From Myxococcales bacterium (lineage in GTDB: Bacteria > Myxococcota_A > Polyangia > Polyangiales > Ga0077539), in contig JAAFIF010000019.1 in the NCBI GenBank assembly GCA_013298625.1, positions 1-64,000 on the forward strand: a stretch of 64,000 bases of DNA. The letters run 5' to 3'. The translations under genes and the position numbers were made by a program. Below are positions 33,471 through 42,935 of the stretch, one piece after another. Every line of letters begins with the position of its first letter. The first letter of the stretch is position 1. The notes beneath the pieces were generated by a model. That model saw only the letters and a program-made list of their open reading frames with translations, did no database searches and was not told the DNA's origin.

Positions 33471-35741
33471 CTACGGCGCAGGCATCGTGAGGATCACTCG
33501 ACCAGGGTTCGCCGGGCTGCCCGCGCCGCCACGCAGCGGGCTCGCCGCGTTGCCCGGCCCCGTCGCGTTGCCCGCGACGAACAGCACCACTGTGCCCGAC
33601 GCGAAGCCCGAACCGCCGCCGCCCGAGCTCGCGTCGCTGCTCGCACCAGAGCCGCCGCCGCCGCCAAACAGCCCGCCACCACCGCCGCCGCCGCTGTCGT
33701 TGCGACTCTCGCCGACGCCGCCGCGCAGCGCCGTGCCGTTGGTGCCTCCGCCGGCGATGCCACCCATGGTCTGCGTTCCGCCGCCGCCACCGCCGCCACC
33801 GCCCCCGGTGCCGCCAGCGACGCCGCCGCCCGCGCCGCCGGGACAGCGCGAACTCGCTGTGCTTCCGCCGCCACCGCCGCCGGCGCCGGCGATCGCGAGC
33901 GCCGTCGTCCCGCGAAACACCGCAGAGAACCCGCCGCCGCCGCCGCCGGTCTGTCCGCTCGATGTGCCGCCGCGTCCGCCGCCGCCGGGCGTTCCGCCGA
34001 CTCCCCCGGCGTTGGACACTTGTCCGTTGCCGCCTGGGCCGCCCACGACCACGCGCAGCGCTTCGCCGGGCGTCACCGTGAGCACCGTCTCGACGTAGCC
34101 GCCGTAGCCGCCTCTGCACGCAACGCCGCCGTGCGCAGCGCCTCCTGCCGCGCCCCACGCGCGAACGCGCATCGTCGTGACGCCAGGCGCCACGGTGATC
34201 GTCGAGTCCTGCGCCGTGCCGAGGTTGACCTCGCAGCGGCCCGCGCCGTCACAGCGCCCGCCGTTGTCACAGGCCGTGCCCATCGCCGCATCTCCGCTGC
34301 GCGCGCACACCGGCGCGCCGGACGAGCACGTCACGCGCCCAGCTTCGCAGCGGTTGGGCCTCGCGCACACTGCTCCCTCGACGCACGTCACGCAGCGGCC
34401 CGCGCCGTCGCACACGCCGCCCGGGCAGCTCGCGCCCGCGGCGGCGTTTGCGCCGCTCGTGCAGACCGCTGTTCCTGTGTCGCACGAGAGCGTCCCGATC
34501 GTGCACGGGTTGCTCGCTGCGCACGTCATTCCCGCGGTGCACGCGCTGCAGCGACCGGCGCCGTCGCACACGCCGCCGGGGCAGCTCGATCCCGCCGTGC
34601 GATCGCCGCTCGGCGCGCACACCGGCGCGCCAGTGACACACGAAATCATCCCGATGGTGCACGCGTTGCCGGTGTTGCAGCTGGTGCCCGCGGCGCACGC
34701 GACGCACGTGCCCATTCCGTCGCACACGCCACCGACACAAGGCGCTCCTGCCGCGCGGGGAGCCGCCGCTACGCACGTCGGCGCTCCCGAGGCGCACGCC
34801 ACTGTTCCCGCGCGGCACTCGTCCGAGGGCGTGCACGTCGCTCCCTCTTCGCACGCGACGCACGCACCGCGACCGTCGCACACACCTCCGGCGCACGGAG
34901 CGCCCGCGGGAGCGCTCGCTTGCGCGACGCACGCAGGGGCGTCCTGTTGGCAGTTGATCGCGCCCGTTCGACAGGCTTCGGCGGGCGTGCACGACGCGCC
35001 TTCGTCGCACGCGAAGCACCGCCCTGCGGCGCTGCACGCTGAGCGCGCGGGGCACGCTCCGCACGAGCCTCCGCAGCGGTCGTCGCCGCACTCTCGATCC
35101 GCGCACACTGGCGCGCACGCTTCGACGCGGTCTGCAGCGACGTCGGCGGCCGCGTCTTCGCGTACGCCCCCGTCGGGGACGGGCATCGGTTGCACATCGA
35201 GCGTCGTGCACTGTCCATCGTCGCCGCACGTTTGCCCGCGCTCTTCGCAGAAGCGCGCGATGGTGCACGGCGCGCTCTCGTCGTTGCAGCGCGCGGGGGC
35301 GCTCACGATCGCCGCGCACGCGGCCGGAACGAACAGCCGCACGAACGACGGCGTCCTCGGGACGAGCCTGAACCGCGCGGACCGCCCCACGATGGACACG
35401 GGTTGTCCTGGCGCTGCGGGCGCGAGCTGCAGCGAGGCTTCGACGACGACGGTCGAGTCCGGCGCGCTGCTCCCAGGGACCACGGTGAAGGACGTCGGAA
35501 ACCGAAAGTCGTCCGCCGCGCCTGTCCTCGTCCACGCTCGCGGCTGCGCGCTGCCCGAGGGCGCCGCGCCCGACGAGACGCGCACGCGCAGCGAGAGCAC
35601 TCGTTCGCGCGCGTCGGTGTCGACGATCACGAGCACCGATGTCGGCGGGCTCGTGCACGACGCGAGCGCGCAGAAGGTGAGCGGCGTCGCCGCGAGGACC
35701 CATCGTCGCCAGCGGTTTTGCACAGTCACCAACGCTAACAT
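33471..35741 (-). CDS. Cys-repeat lipoprotein with glycine-rich C-terminal domain
   Basis: A 756-residue protein from ATG 35741, with a lipobox L-A-S-C near residue 26. About residues 210-510 hold five tandem repeats of about 51 residues, each with six or more Cys and the recurring P-G-G-V-C-D-G-A-G-R-C element. The last 240 residues form a glycine-rich domain with W-G-A-A-G-G-A and G-G-Y-G-G-Y-V-E-T, as in Gly-rich adhesin-like domains. It is probably on the cell surface. Cys-repeat lipoproteins of this kind are frequent in myxobacteria and their role is unknown. Confidence 0.8.
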   Translation of the reverse strand: MLALVTVQNRWRRWVLAATPLTFCALASCTSPPTSVLVIVDTDARERVLSLRVRVSSGAAPSGSAQPRAWTRTGAADDFRFPTSFTVVPGSSAPDSTVVVEASLQLAPAAPGQPVSIVGRSARFRLVPRTPSFVRLFVPAACAAIVSAPARCNDESAPCTIARFCEERGQTCGDDGQCTTLDVQPMPVPDGGVREDAAADVAADRVEACAPVCADRECGDDRCGGSCGACPARSACSAAGRCFACDEGASCTPAEACRTGAINCQQDAPACVAQASAPAGAPCAGGVCDGRGACVACEEGATCTPSDECRAGTVACASGAPTCVAAAPRAAGAPCVGGVCDGMGTCVACAAGTSCNTGNACTIGMISCVTGAPVCAPSGDRTAGSSCPGGVCDGAGRCSACTAGMTCAASNPCTIGTLSCDTGTAVCTSGANAAAGASCPGGVCDGAGRCVTCVEGAVCARPNRCEAGRVTCSSGAPVCARSGDAAMGTACDNGGRCDGAGRCEVNLGTAQDSTITVAPGVTTMRVRAWGAAGGAAHGGVACRGGYGGYVETVLTVTPGEALRVVVGGPGGNGQVSNAGGVGGTPGGGGRGGTSSGQTGGGGGGFSAVFRGTTALAIAGAGGGGGGSTASSRCPGGAGGGVAGGTGGGGGGGGGGTQTMGGIAGGGTNGTALRGGVGESRNDSGGGGGGGLFGGGGGSGASSDASSGGGGSGFASGTVVLFVAGNATGPGNAASPLRGGAGSPANPGRVILTMPAP

Positions 35742-35871
35742 TGCTCGCCGCTCGGGACGGTGCTGCTCGCGAACATCGCGCACGAGGGCGCGGCGCTCGA
35801 TCGAAGGATTTTCAGCTTCGACGAGACGCTCGGCCCGGGCCGTCTTGGACGCCGTCCCGGTCCGATGGTCT

Positions 35872-36801
35872 TCAGCGCGCGGCGGGCTTCTTCTTGGCGC
35901 GACCGCGTCCGGGTTCGAGCAGGTCGTCTTCGTCGCGCGCGAGCACCGCGCTGAGCAGCGGGTGCTGAAATCTCCGCTCGGACGTAATCGCATAAAACGT
36001 CTCGAACAGCCCCGGAACCACGCATCGCTCGTGCAGCACCCCCTCGCGCAGCTCGTCGCGCACGACGACGGAGGGCACGAGCGCGAGGGCGTCGGTGTCC
36101 CGCGCGAGCAGTCGCATCGTGGCCATGTCGTCGACCTCGGCCAGCGTTCGAACTCGCACGCCGAGCTGCTCGCACAGCGCGTCGAACGCCAGTCGAATGT
36201 CGCTCTCTCTCCCCGGCAGGATCATCGCCGCGCCGTCGAGTCCGTTCGGAAACCGAAAGCCCTTCTTGCGCGTCGAGCCCACGACGCTCACCGGCTGCCG
36301 CGCGATCCGCTGGCAACGAAGGCGACCGCTGAGCTCTCGCGCCGGAGGCCGGTTGGCGAGCACGAGGTCGAGCGCGTGGTTGTCGAGCCGGACCAGCAGC
36401 TCGCCGAGCACGCCGGACTCGAGGCAGAGGCGCACGTCGGGCTGCTCCAAGAGCGGCTTGATCACGGACTCTTGAAAATTGCGCGAGAGCGTGGCGACCG
36501 CGCCGATGCGCAGCGCTTGCTCGCGGGGCCGCCCGTGCGCGAGCGTCGAGACCAGCTCGCTGCCCGCGGTGAAGATCTCTTCGGCGTACGCGAGGGCGAT
36601 GCGGCCAGCCTCGGTCAGCACCAGCCGCCGGCCCTCGCGCGCGAACAACGGCGCGCCGAGCTGCGCCTCGAGCTGCTGGATCTGCGACGAGAGCGCGGAC
36701 TGCGCGACCCGAAGCCGCGCCGCGGTGCGCGTCAGATTGCCCTCCTTCGCGACCGCCCAGAAGTACCGCAGGTGGTGGAAGTTGATCGTCTCGACGTTCA
36801 T
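35872..36801 (-). CDS. LysR-family regulator (NhaR-like)
   Basis: A 309-residue protein from ATG 36801, with the helix-turn-helix H-L-R-Y-F-W-A-V-A-K-E-G-N-L-T-R-T-A-A-R-L near residues 10-30 typical of the NhaR branch. NhaR-like regulators are often next to ion or bicarbonate transport genes. It is divergent from dabB with an 80-base gap holding two palindromes, so it probably controls the dab pair and itself. Confidence 0.9.
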   Translation of the reverse strand: MNVETINFHHLRYFWAVAKEGNLTRTAARLRVAQSALSSQIQQLEAQLGAPLFAREGRRLVLTEAGRIALAYAEEIFTAGSELVSTLAHGRPREQALRIGAVATLSRNFQESVIKPLLEQPDVRLCLESGVLGELLVRLDNHALDLVLANRPPARELSGRLRCQRIARQPVSVVGSTRKKGFRFPNGLDGAAMILPGRESDIRLAFDALCEQLGVRVRTLAEVDDMATMRLLARDTDALALVPSVVVRDELREGVLHERCVVPGLFETFYAITSERRFQHPLLSAVLARDEDDLLEPGRGRAKKKPAAR

Positions 36802-36806
36802 GCCTT

Positions 36807-36823
36807 GTTCTTCGAAACAGAAC
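36807..36823. promoter_or_regulatory. Inverted repeat between LysR and dabB, site 1
   Basis: GTTCT and AGAAC around a 7-base centre, only a few bases ahead of the LysR start. Candidate operator. Confidence 0.45.
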
Positions 36824-36843
36824 GATATGCTCTCAATTATGTG

Positions 36844-36854
36844 TTCTTCAAGAA
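36844..36854. promoter_or_regulatory. Inverted repeat between LysR and dabB, site 2
   Basis: TTCTT-C-AAGAA, a perfect 5-1-5 palindrome 27 bases ahead of the dabB start. It shares the TTCTT core with site 1, as repeated LysR half sites do. Confidence 0.45.
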
Positions 36855-36881
36855 GCAACGCGGCCAGCTAGACATCGTTGC

Positions 36882-38426
36882 ATGAACCACATCGAGCCGT
36901 GGCCGCTCGTCGTCGCGCTCGTCGCGGCGGCGATCCCTTTGCTGCTCGCGCTCGCCGCCGTCGCTTCGCCTCGTCGCGCCCCGCTCGCGACCGTGGGCGC
37001 GCTGGGGCTCGCGTCGCTCTCTGCCGCGGGGGCGGCGCTCACCGGCGCGCAGCCGACCGTGCGCGCGACGCTCGGCGTGCGCCTCGACGTCGTCACGTGC
37101 GTGATGCTCTTGTTGGTGTGCGGCCTCGGCGCGGTCGTGGCGCGCTACTCGCGGGCGTATCTGCAGGGCGACCCGGGGCTCGACCGCTTCTTTCGCTGGC
37201 TCTTGCTCACGCTGAGCGCGGTCACCACGCTGGTGCTCGCCAACAGCTTGCTGCTCGTCGCGCTCGGGTGGACCGCGACGAGCCTGTGCCTCCACCAGCT
37301 GCTGACCTACTACAGCGACCGGCCGGCGGCGCTCGTCGCGGCGCACAAGAAGTTTCTCGTCAGTCGACTGGCCGATCTCTGCATGGTCGCGGCGCTCGTG
37401 CTCGTGCAGCGCGCGGTGGGCGGCCTCGGGCTCGATCGCATCGCCGCGTGGGCCGAGGCGCACCCCGAGCTCAGCCCCTCGATGAACATCGCCGCCGCGC
37501 TCGTCGTCGTCGCGGTCGCCCTGCGCTCGGCGCAGCTGCCCTTTCACGGCTGGCTCATCCAAGTGATGGAGGCGCCGACGCCGGTCTCGGCCCTGCTGCA
37601 CGCGGGCGTCGCCAACCTCGGCGGCTTCGTCTTGATCCGCCTCGCGCCGTGGATGGCGCACGCGCGCGCGGCGCAGCTGCTCTTGGTGCTGATCGGCCTC
37701 GGATCCGCGGTGATCGCCGCGCTGGTGATGACCACGCGCGTGAGCGTCAAGGTCGCGCTCGCGTGGTCCACCTGCGCGCAGATGGGCTTCATGCTCGTGC
37801 AGTGCGGGCTGGGCTTGTGGCACCTCGCGCTTCTGCACCTCGTCGCGCACTCGCTCTACAAAGCGCACGCGTTCTTGGGCGCGGGGTCGGCGGTGGACGA
37901 GTGGCGCGAGCGCGCCGCGGCCCGTGCGCAGGGCGCGATGTCCTCGGCCCGCGCTGTGGTCACCGCGCTGACTGCTGCCGCCGTCGCGCTGCTCGCCGCG
38001 CGGTGGCCGGGCGCAGACCCCGCGGCGGCGGTGCTGGCGGGGCTGGTGAGCCTCTCGATGCTCCCGCTGCTGGCGCGCGGAGCCACGGTCGCAGCGCTCG
38101 CTCGGACCGCTGGCGTGGCGCTGCTGTACGTCGCTTCGCACGCGGCGGCCTCGAAGCTCGTCGGCGTCTCTTCGACCGCGCCGAACGCGCTCGGCTGGGC
38201 GCTGGTGGGCGCTGGGTTCGTCGCGCTCTTCGCGGTGAAGACCGCGCTCGAGCTGCGTCCCGACGGTCGGTTCGCGCGCGCGCTATACCCCTGGCTGTTC
38301 GCGGGGCTGTACCTCGACGAGCGCTTCACGCGGCTGACCTTTCGCGTGTGGCCGCTGCGCGCGCCGCGATCGGCAGGCGCAGCGCGATCCATCGAGGCTC
38401 GCGAGGCCGTGGAGGTGAGCACATGA
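36882..38426 (+). CDS. dabB: DabB, proton-conducting partner of the inorganic-carbon uptake complex
   Basis: A 514-residue membrane protein of the NuoL/MrpA family with about 13 helices. The conserved Q-L-P-F-H-G-W-L and M-E-A-P-T-P-V-S-A-L-L-H motifs of the antiporter domain are present around residues 215-240, with Lys and His residues for proton passage. DabB couples ion flow to DabA for uptake of dissolved inorganic carbon. The stop overlaps the dabA start (ATGA). Confidence 0.88.
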   Translation: MNHIEPWPLVVALVAAAIPLLLALAAVASPRRAPLATVGALGLASLSAAGAALTGAQPTVRATLGVRLDVVTCVMLLLVCGLGAVVARYSRAYLQGDPGLDRFFRWLLLTLSAVTTLVLANSLLLVALGWTATSLCLHQLLTYYSDRPAALVAAHKKFLVSRLADLCMVAALVLVQRAVGGLGLDRIAAWAEAHPELSPSMNIAAALVVVAVALRSAQLPFHGWLIQVMEAPTPVSALLHAGVANLGGFVLIRLAPWMAHARAAQLLLVLIGLGSAVIAALVMTTRVSVKVALAWSTCAQMGFMLVQCGLGLWHLALLHLVAHSLYKAHAFLGAGSAVDEWRERAAARAQGAMSSARAVVTALTAAAVALLAARWPGADPAAAVLAGLVSLSMLPLLARGATVAALARTAGVALLYVASHAAASKLVGVSSTAPNALGWALVGAGFVALFAVKTALELRPDGRFARALYPWLFAGLYLDERFTRLTFRVWPLRAPRSAGAARSIEAREAVEVST

Positions 38427-40891
38427 GCGCGCTCGACGTGGTTCAATCAACGCGCGCGGACGCCATCGCCTCGGATCACTCGATCGACGCGGCGATCGAC
38501 GGAGCGTGCGCGCGGATCGCCCCGACCTGGCCGCTCGATCGCTTGATCGCGGTCAACCCCTTCTGGGGGATGATCGACACGCCCGTCGCCTCGGTGGCCG
38601 CGCAGCTGCGGTCGCTCTCGGGCGCGCAGCTGCTCATGCCCCGGTCGTGGTTTCGCGAGGCGTATCGCGAGGGATCTCTGCGTGACGAGCACCTGCGCGC
38701 AGCCCTCGATGAGCGCGGCTCGGCGGTGTCGCTCGAAGCGCTGCGCGCGCTGCTCGATCGCGACGAGCCCGCGCTCGCGACGCGCGCTCGCGTGGTGGAC
38801 CTCGTCGACGCCGAGCGAGACCTCTCGCACGAGGTGTCTTGGCGCAGCTTCGTCACCCACAGCGTGAGCCAGCTCTGCGCTGCGTACTTCGACGAGGGGC
38901 AAGCGCAGCTCGGGCCCGCGCGCGATGGCGGGTTGTACGCGAGCTGGCTGAGCCACGCGCGCAGCGATCACAGCCCCGCGCTGCTGATGGGGGCGCGCTC
39001 GCTTCGCGCGCTCGCTCGCGAGCTGCCCAACACCGCGGGCGAGCTCGTGCCAGCGGCGCTCGCCGCGCTCGAGGTCCCAGCGCACGAGCGCGAGCGGTAC
39101 CTGTGGAGCCTCTTGCTCGAGCAAAACGGCTGGGCCTCGTGGGGCGCATATCGTCGGTGGCCCGCCCGCCTCGAGCAGCGCGACGACGGCGCGCTCTCGG
39201 ACCTCTTGGCGATTCGCCTCGCGTGGGAGTGGATGCTGCTTCGCGACGGCGGCGACGCGCTCGCTCGTCGCTGGAGGCGCGCGATGGAGGCGTGGCCCGA
39301 GCGCGACCTCGCGGCGGCGAGCGCGCGTCGCGACGACTGGCTCCTGCAGACGGCGATCGAAATCGCGTGGCGAGCGCCGGTGCTGCGCGCGCTCGGCGCG
39401 GGGTTCGACGCGGCGCGCGTCGAGTCGCCGTCGGCGCAGGCGGTGTTTTGCATCGACGTTCGCTCGGAGGTCTTTCGTCGCGCGCTCGAAGCTGCTGCGC
39501 CGTCGGTGCAGACCCTCGGCTTCGCTGGGTTCTTCGGCGTCCCGATGGACTACCAGCCGCTCGCCAGCGCCGCGGCGCGACCGCAGCTGCCGGGGCTGCT
39601 CGCGCCTCGGCTGCGAGCGTCGGACACCGGTGTGCCCGAGGCCGCACACGTCGAGCGCGCGCGGGGCTTCGACCTCGCCGCTGCGTGGAGGTCGTTCAAG
39701 CGCGACGCGGTCTCGACGTTCACGTTCGTCGAGGCGCTGGGATGGACGTACGGCCTGAAGCTCGCTGCCGAGAGCGTGCGTCCTCGTCGCGCGGTCGGCG
39801 TCGAGCGCGCGGGGCTCTCGAAGTCCGTCGACGCCCTGAGAAAACCGCGGTTGACGAGCACCGTGACGGGCGAGCCGATCTCGCTCGAGGCGCGCTGCGA
39901 GCTCGCCGCCGCGATGCTTCGAGGCATGAGCCTGACCCGCGACTTCGCGCGGATCGTCTTGCTCGTGGGGCACGGAAGCGCGACGCGCAACAACCCCCAC
40001 GCCGCCGGCCTCGACTGCGGCGCGTGCTGCGGGCAGACGGGCGAGGTCAACGCGCGCGCCGCGGCGGCGCTGCTCAACGAGCCCGAGGTCCGCGCGGGGC
40101 TCGCGCAGCGGGCGATTCATCTACCCCAGAGCACCTGGTTCGTCGCCGCGTTGCACAACACCACGACGGACGAAGTCGAGCTGTTCGACCTCGACGAGCT
40201 GCCTGCGTCGCATCGCGAGGACCTCGGTTCACTGCGGGCGTGGCTCGCGGACGCCGGCGGGCGCACACGGGCCGAGCGCGCGCCGCGGCTCGGGCTCGGC
40301 GGGCTCGGTGCGCACGAGCGCGACGCTTCGATCTTCGAGCGCGCCGCGGATTGGTCACAAGTGCGTGCCGAGTGGGGCCTGGCCAACAACGCTGCGTTGA
40401 TCGTCGCTCCGCGTGAGCGATGCCGGCACGTTGATCTGCAGGGGCGCTCGTTTTTGCACGAGTATCGGCACATCGAGGACGAGGGCTACGCCGTGCTCGA
40501 GTCCATCATGACCGCGCCGATGGTCGTCACGCACTGGATCAATTTTCAGTACTACGCCTCGACCGTCGACAACGCCCGCTACGGCAGCGGAAACAAAGTC
40601 CTGCACAACGTCGTCGGTGCGCACCTCGGCGTCTTCGAGGGCAACGGCGGCGACCTGCGCATCGGCTTGCCTTTGCAGTCGCTGCACGACGGAGCGCGCT
40701 GGATGCACACGCCGCTGCGGCTCAGCGTGTTCATCGAAGCGCCGCGAGCGGCGATCGACCGGGTGATCGAGAAGCACGCGAGCGTGCGAGCGCTGGTCAG
40801 CAACGGGTGGCTCTCGTTGTTTCAGCTCGACGACGGCGAGCGCGCGGTCTACGGGCTGCGCAATGGGGGCTGGCGCCGAGAGGCGCTCTGA
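38423..40891 (+). CDS. dabA: DabA, zinc carbonic-anhydrase-like subunit (DUF2309)
   Basis: An 822-residue protein of the DUF2309 family. The zinc and catalytic residues are in place: Cys343 and Asp345 in F-C-I-D-V-R-S-E, His517 in V-G-H-G-S, and Cys532 in D-C-G-A-C-C-G. The start V-N-P-F-W-G and W-I-N-F-Q-Y-Y-A-S near the end are also family marks. With DabB it hydrates CO2 in one direction and builds up bicarbonate in the cell, important at low CO2 for autotrophs and many heterotrophs. Confidence 0.92.
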   Translation: MSALDVVQSTRADAIASDHSIDAAIDGACARIAPTWPLDRLIAVNPFWGMIDTPVASVAAQLRSLSGAQLLMPRSWFREAYREGSLRDEHLRAALDERGSAVSLEALRALLDRDEPALATRARVVDLVDAERDLSHEVSWRSFVTHSVSQLCAAYFDEGQAQLGPARDGGLYASWLSHARSDHSPALLMGARSLRALARELPNTAGELVPAALAALEVPAHERERYLWSLLLEQNGWASWGAYRRWPARLEQRDDGALSDLLAIRLAWEWMLLRDGGDALARRWRRAMEAWPERDLAAASARRDDWLLQTAIEIAWRAPVLRALGAGFDAARVESPSAQAVFCIDVRSEVFRRALEAAAPSVQTLGFAGFFGVPMDYQPLASAAARPQLPGLLAPRLRASDTGVPEAAHVERARGFDLAAAWRSFKRDAVSTFTFVEALGWTYGLKLAAESVRPRRAVGVERAGLSKSVDALRKPRLTSTVTGEPISLEARCELAAAMLRGMSLTRDFARIVLLVGHGSATRNNPHAAGLDCGACCGQTGEVNARAAAALLNEPEVRAGLAQRAIHLPQSTWFVAALHNTTTDEVELFDLDELPASHREDLGSLRAWLADAGGRTRAERAPRLGLGGLGAHERDASIFERAADWSQVRAEWGLANNAALIVAPRERCRHVDLQGRSFLHEYRHIEDEGYAVLESIMTAPMVVTHWINFQYYASTVDNARYGSGNKVLHNVVGAHLGVFEGNGGDLRIGLPLQSLHDGARWMHTPLRLSVFIEAPRAAIDRVIEKHASVRALVSNGWLSLFQLDDGERAVYGLRNGGWRREAL

Positions 40892-41176
40892 AATACGTCT
40901 AACAGTCGCGTCATGGGAATTTCACTCGCCAATTGAGGGTGGTCTGTGAAAATTGACGCGCTGCGCAGCCCTCTCGCTTGCCCTCGGACGTGCGTTGCGC
41001 TCGCCGCTCTCTCTCGCGCCGGGACGAGTCCGCGCATCGCGGCGCGGCGCTCGAGCAGCGGACGCCTCGCCCGATCGCGCCGCCGGATCGCGAAGCGCCC
41101 GTCGCAAGTGGGATCGGTCCCAATCCTCCGATCGCTGAGTTGAGCTGCGCGCGCGGCGTGCGGATACTCGCGCGCG

Positions 41177-41647
41177 ATGTCAGCAGCAATCGTCCGCATC
41201 GTCCCCGGCGGCCTCGACGACGAGCGCGTGTGCGCGCTGCTCGCGAAGCACCACGCGATCAATCACGAGCTCACGCCACCCGAGAGCGTTCACGTGTTCG
41301 ACCTTCGACGTCTGCGCGAGCCAGACATCTCGTTCTGGTCCGCGTGGGACGGGGACAGCCTCGTGGGCGTCGGCGCGCTTCGGCGCTTGGACGCAGAGCA
41401 CGGCGAGGTGAAGTCCATGCACACCGTCGCCGAGGCGCGTCGCGGCGGCGTGGGCAGCGCGCTGCTCGCGAACATCATCGCGAGCGCCCGGACGATGGGC
41501 CTGCGGCGATTGAGCCTCGAGACCGGGTCGTTCGAGTACTTTCGTCCCGCGGTGGCGCTCTACGCGAAGCACGGGTTCGTCGAGTGCGAGCCCTTCGGTG
41601 AGTACGCGCCGGACCCGAACAGCACGTTCATGACGCTCGCGTTGTAG
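41177..41647 (+). CDS. GNAT-family N-acetyltransferase
   Basis: A 156-residue protein with the acetyl-CoA loop R-R-G-G-V-G-S-A-L-L near residue 91 and the C-terminal Y-A-K-H-G-F strand. The E-V-K-S-M-H-T strand before the loop is typical. The acceptor is not predictable. The 285 bases before it (40892-41176) show no gene. Confidence 0.88.
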   Translation: MSAAIVRIVPGGLDDERVCALLAKHHAINHELTPPESVHVFDLRRLREPDISFWSAWDGDSLVGVGALRRLDAEHGEVKSMHTVAEARRGGVGSALLANIIASARTMGLRRLSLETGSFEYFRPAVALYAKHGFVECEPFGEYAPDPNSTFMTLAL

Positions 41648-41777
41648 CGGCGACTCGCCCTGCATTGCAGCGCGCTCTCAGCACCGGAGATGTCCGAGAC
41701 GCACCTGCGGCGGACGGCGACCCCTCGTTCGCGCGCGCCTGGTCCGCGTGAGCCTTGGCGGTCCCTCGCGTCCGCGC

Positions 41778-42530
41778 TCAGCGCGGTTTGTGCGTCGCGA
41801 TGGTCCAGTCGTACGGGCCGAACCGCAGCGAGACGCGCCCGGCGCGCGCGTCGATCCACGCCCGATCCGACGGCGTCATGTGCGCGCTGACGAAGCGCAC
41901 GATCGCCGCGTCGTCGCCGAAGTCACCGCGGTAGAGCCTGCAGAGAAACGGCGCGGTCAGCTTCGCGCGCCCGCGGTCGAGCGAGGCCTCTTGCTCGATG
42001 TAGCTCTGCGTTGCCGCGTCGAGCTCTGCGTCCAGCCCGCTCGCCGTGTACGCGCCCACCGCGGGGCACGAGCGCGCGCCGCAGTTGAGCGCGAAGTGAA
42101 CCCTCGGGTCGAGCCCGCGCGGACCGCGCGCGCATCGCGGGTCGCCCTCGGCGAGCGTTCGCCACGGAGAGAGCGGCGGGCGACGGTTCGCGCGAAGCAG
42201 GCCGTGCTCGATGACGTTCAGCGAGTAGGGCTCGACGCCGACGTTGTACGCCGCGGACGAGAAGAACCCGCGCTGCAGCAGCAGGCTGCCTCGCGCGCCA
42301 CGCTGCGCGAGCCCGTGGCACACCAGCGCGTTGTACACGTTGATCCAGAACGCAGTCCGCGCGTGGTCATCGTCGAGCCTCGCGGGGTCCACCGCTCGCA
42401 GCGCTCCAGCGAGGGCGGCGAGCCGGGGCGTGTCGTTTCGCTCGGCAAGCATCGCGCGCGAGAGCGCCAGCGGCTCGTTGGGCGCGTCGATCGCCGGGAC
42501 TGTGTACTCGTTGAGCGGGCCGCGGGGCAT
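41778..42530 (-). CDS. DUF547 protein
   Basis: A 250-residue protein from ATG 42530 carrying the DUF547 marks: A-F-W-I-N-V-Y-N-A-L near residue 65, S-L-N-V-I-E-H, and H-F-A-L-N-C-G-A-R-S-C-P with the conserved Cys near 150. DUF547 has a papain-like fold, and the Cys and His residues kept here would fit that, but no activity is established. No signal peptide with this start. Confidence 0.85.
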   Translation of the reverse strand: MPRGPLNEYTVPAIDAPNEPLALSRAMLAERNDTPRLAALAGALRAVDPARLDDDHARTAFWINVYNALVCHGLAQRGARGSLLLQRGFFSSAAYNVGVEPYSLNVIEHGLLRANRRPPLSPWRTLAEGDPRCARGPRGLDPRVHFALNCGARSCPAVGAYTASGLDAELDAATQSYIEQEASLDRGRAKLTAPFLCRLYRGDFGDDAAIVRFVSAHMTPSDRAWIDARAGRVSLRFGPYDWTIATHKPR

Positions 42531-42935
42531 CGCGCAAGAGCGTCGCACTCTCGCGCGCTCAGCGCACGGACACGGCGGACACGGGGACGGTGCTCGAGAG
42601 TTCACGAACTCACAGAGCACAGCGAACCGCCAAGCGAAGCGCGTCGCGTGCACGATCGACCACCGTCGACGGCGCCTGAGTGAGTGCATCGTTGAACGCC
42701 GGAGGACTGCCCACCCATGACCAATCCCTCGATCACGCGTGCGCCGACGGCGGCCCGATGCCCCGTTGGCTCGCCGCCGTCCTCGGCCGGATGCTGCCGG
42801 GACGCGATCGTCGACCGGCGTCGCACGCTGCTTCGCCGCTGGTTTCACTGGCGATGCTGGCGATGTTGAGCTGGCGCACAGCCCTCGACGCGATGCTCTG
42901 CGCGCGACGAACTCGCGCACGCGCGACAGCGCCGC
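42531..42935. other. Non-coding region with degenerate repeats
   Basis: No credible gene. At 42582-42613 the text CGGGGACGGTGCTCGAGAG followed by a TTCACGAAC palindrome resembles the REP-like unit of 31951. At 42699-42859 lies copy A of a dispersed repeat. Confidence 0.55.
42699..42859 (+). repeat. Degenerate dispersed repeat, copy A
   Basis: Shares GCGTGCGCCGACGGCG, the CGCCGTCCTCGGCC block and GCTGGTTTCACTGGCGATGC with 54891-55053, in the same order and spacing. A shorter match is at 52037-52080. Confidence 0.65.

Noticed and set aside
33160..34098. A proline-rich frame on the plus strand
   Set aside because: It is the antisense of the Gly-rich domain of the lipoprotein gene at 33471-35741; poly-Pro arises from the complement of Gly codons.
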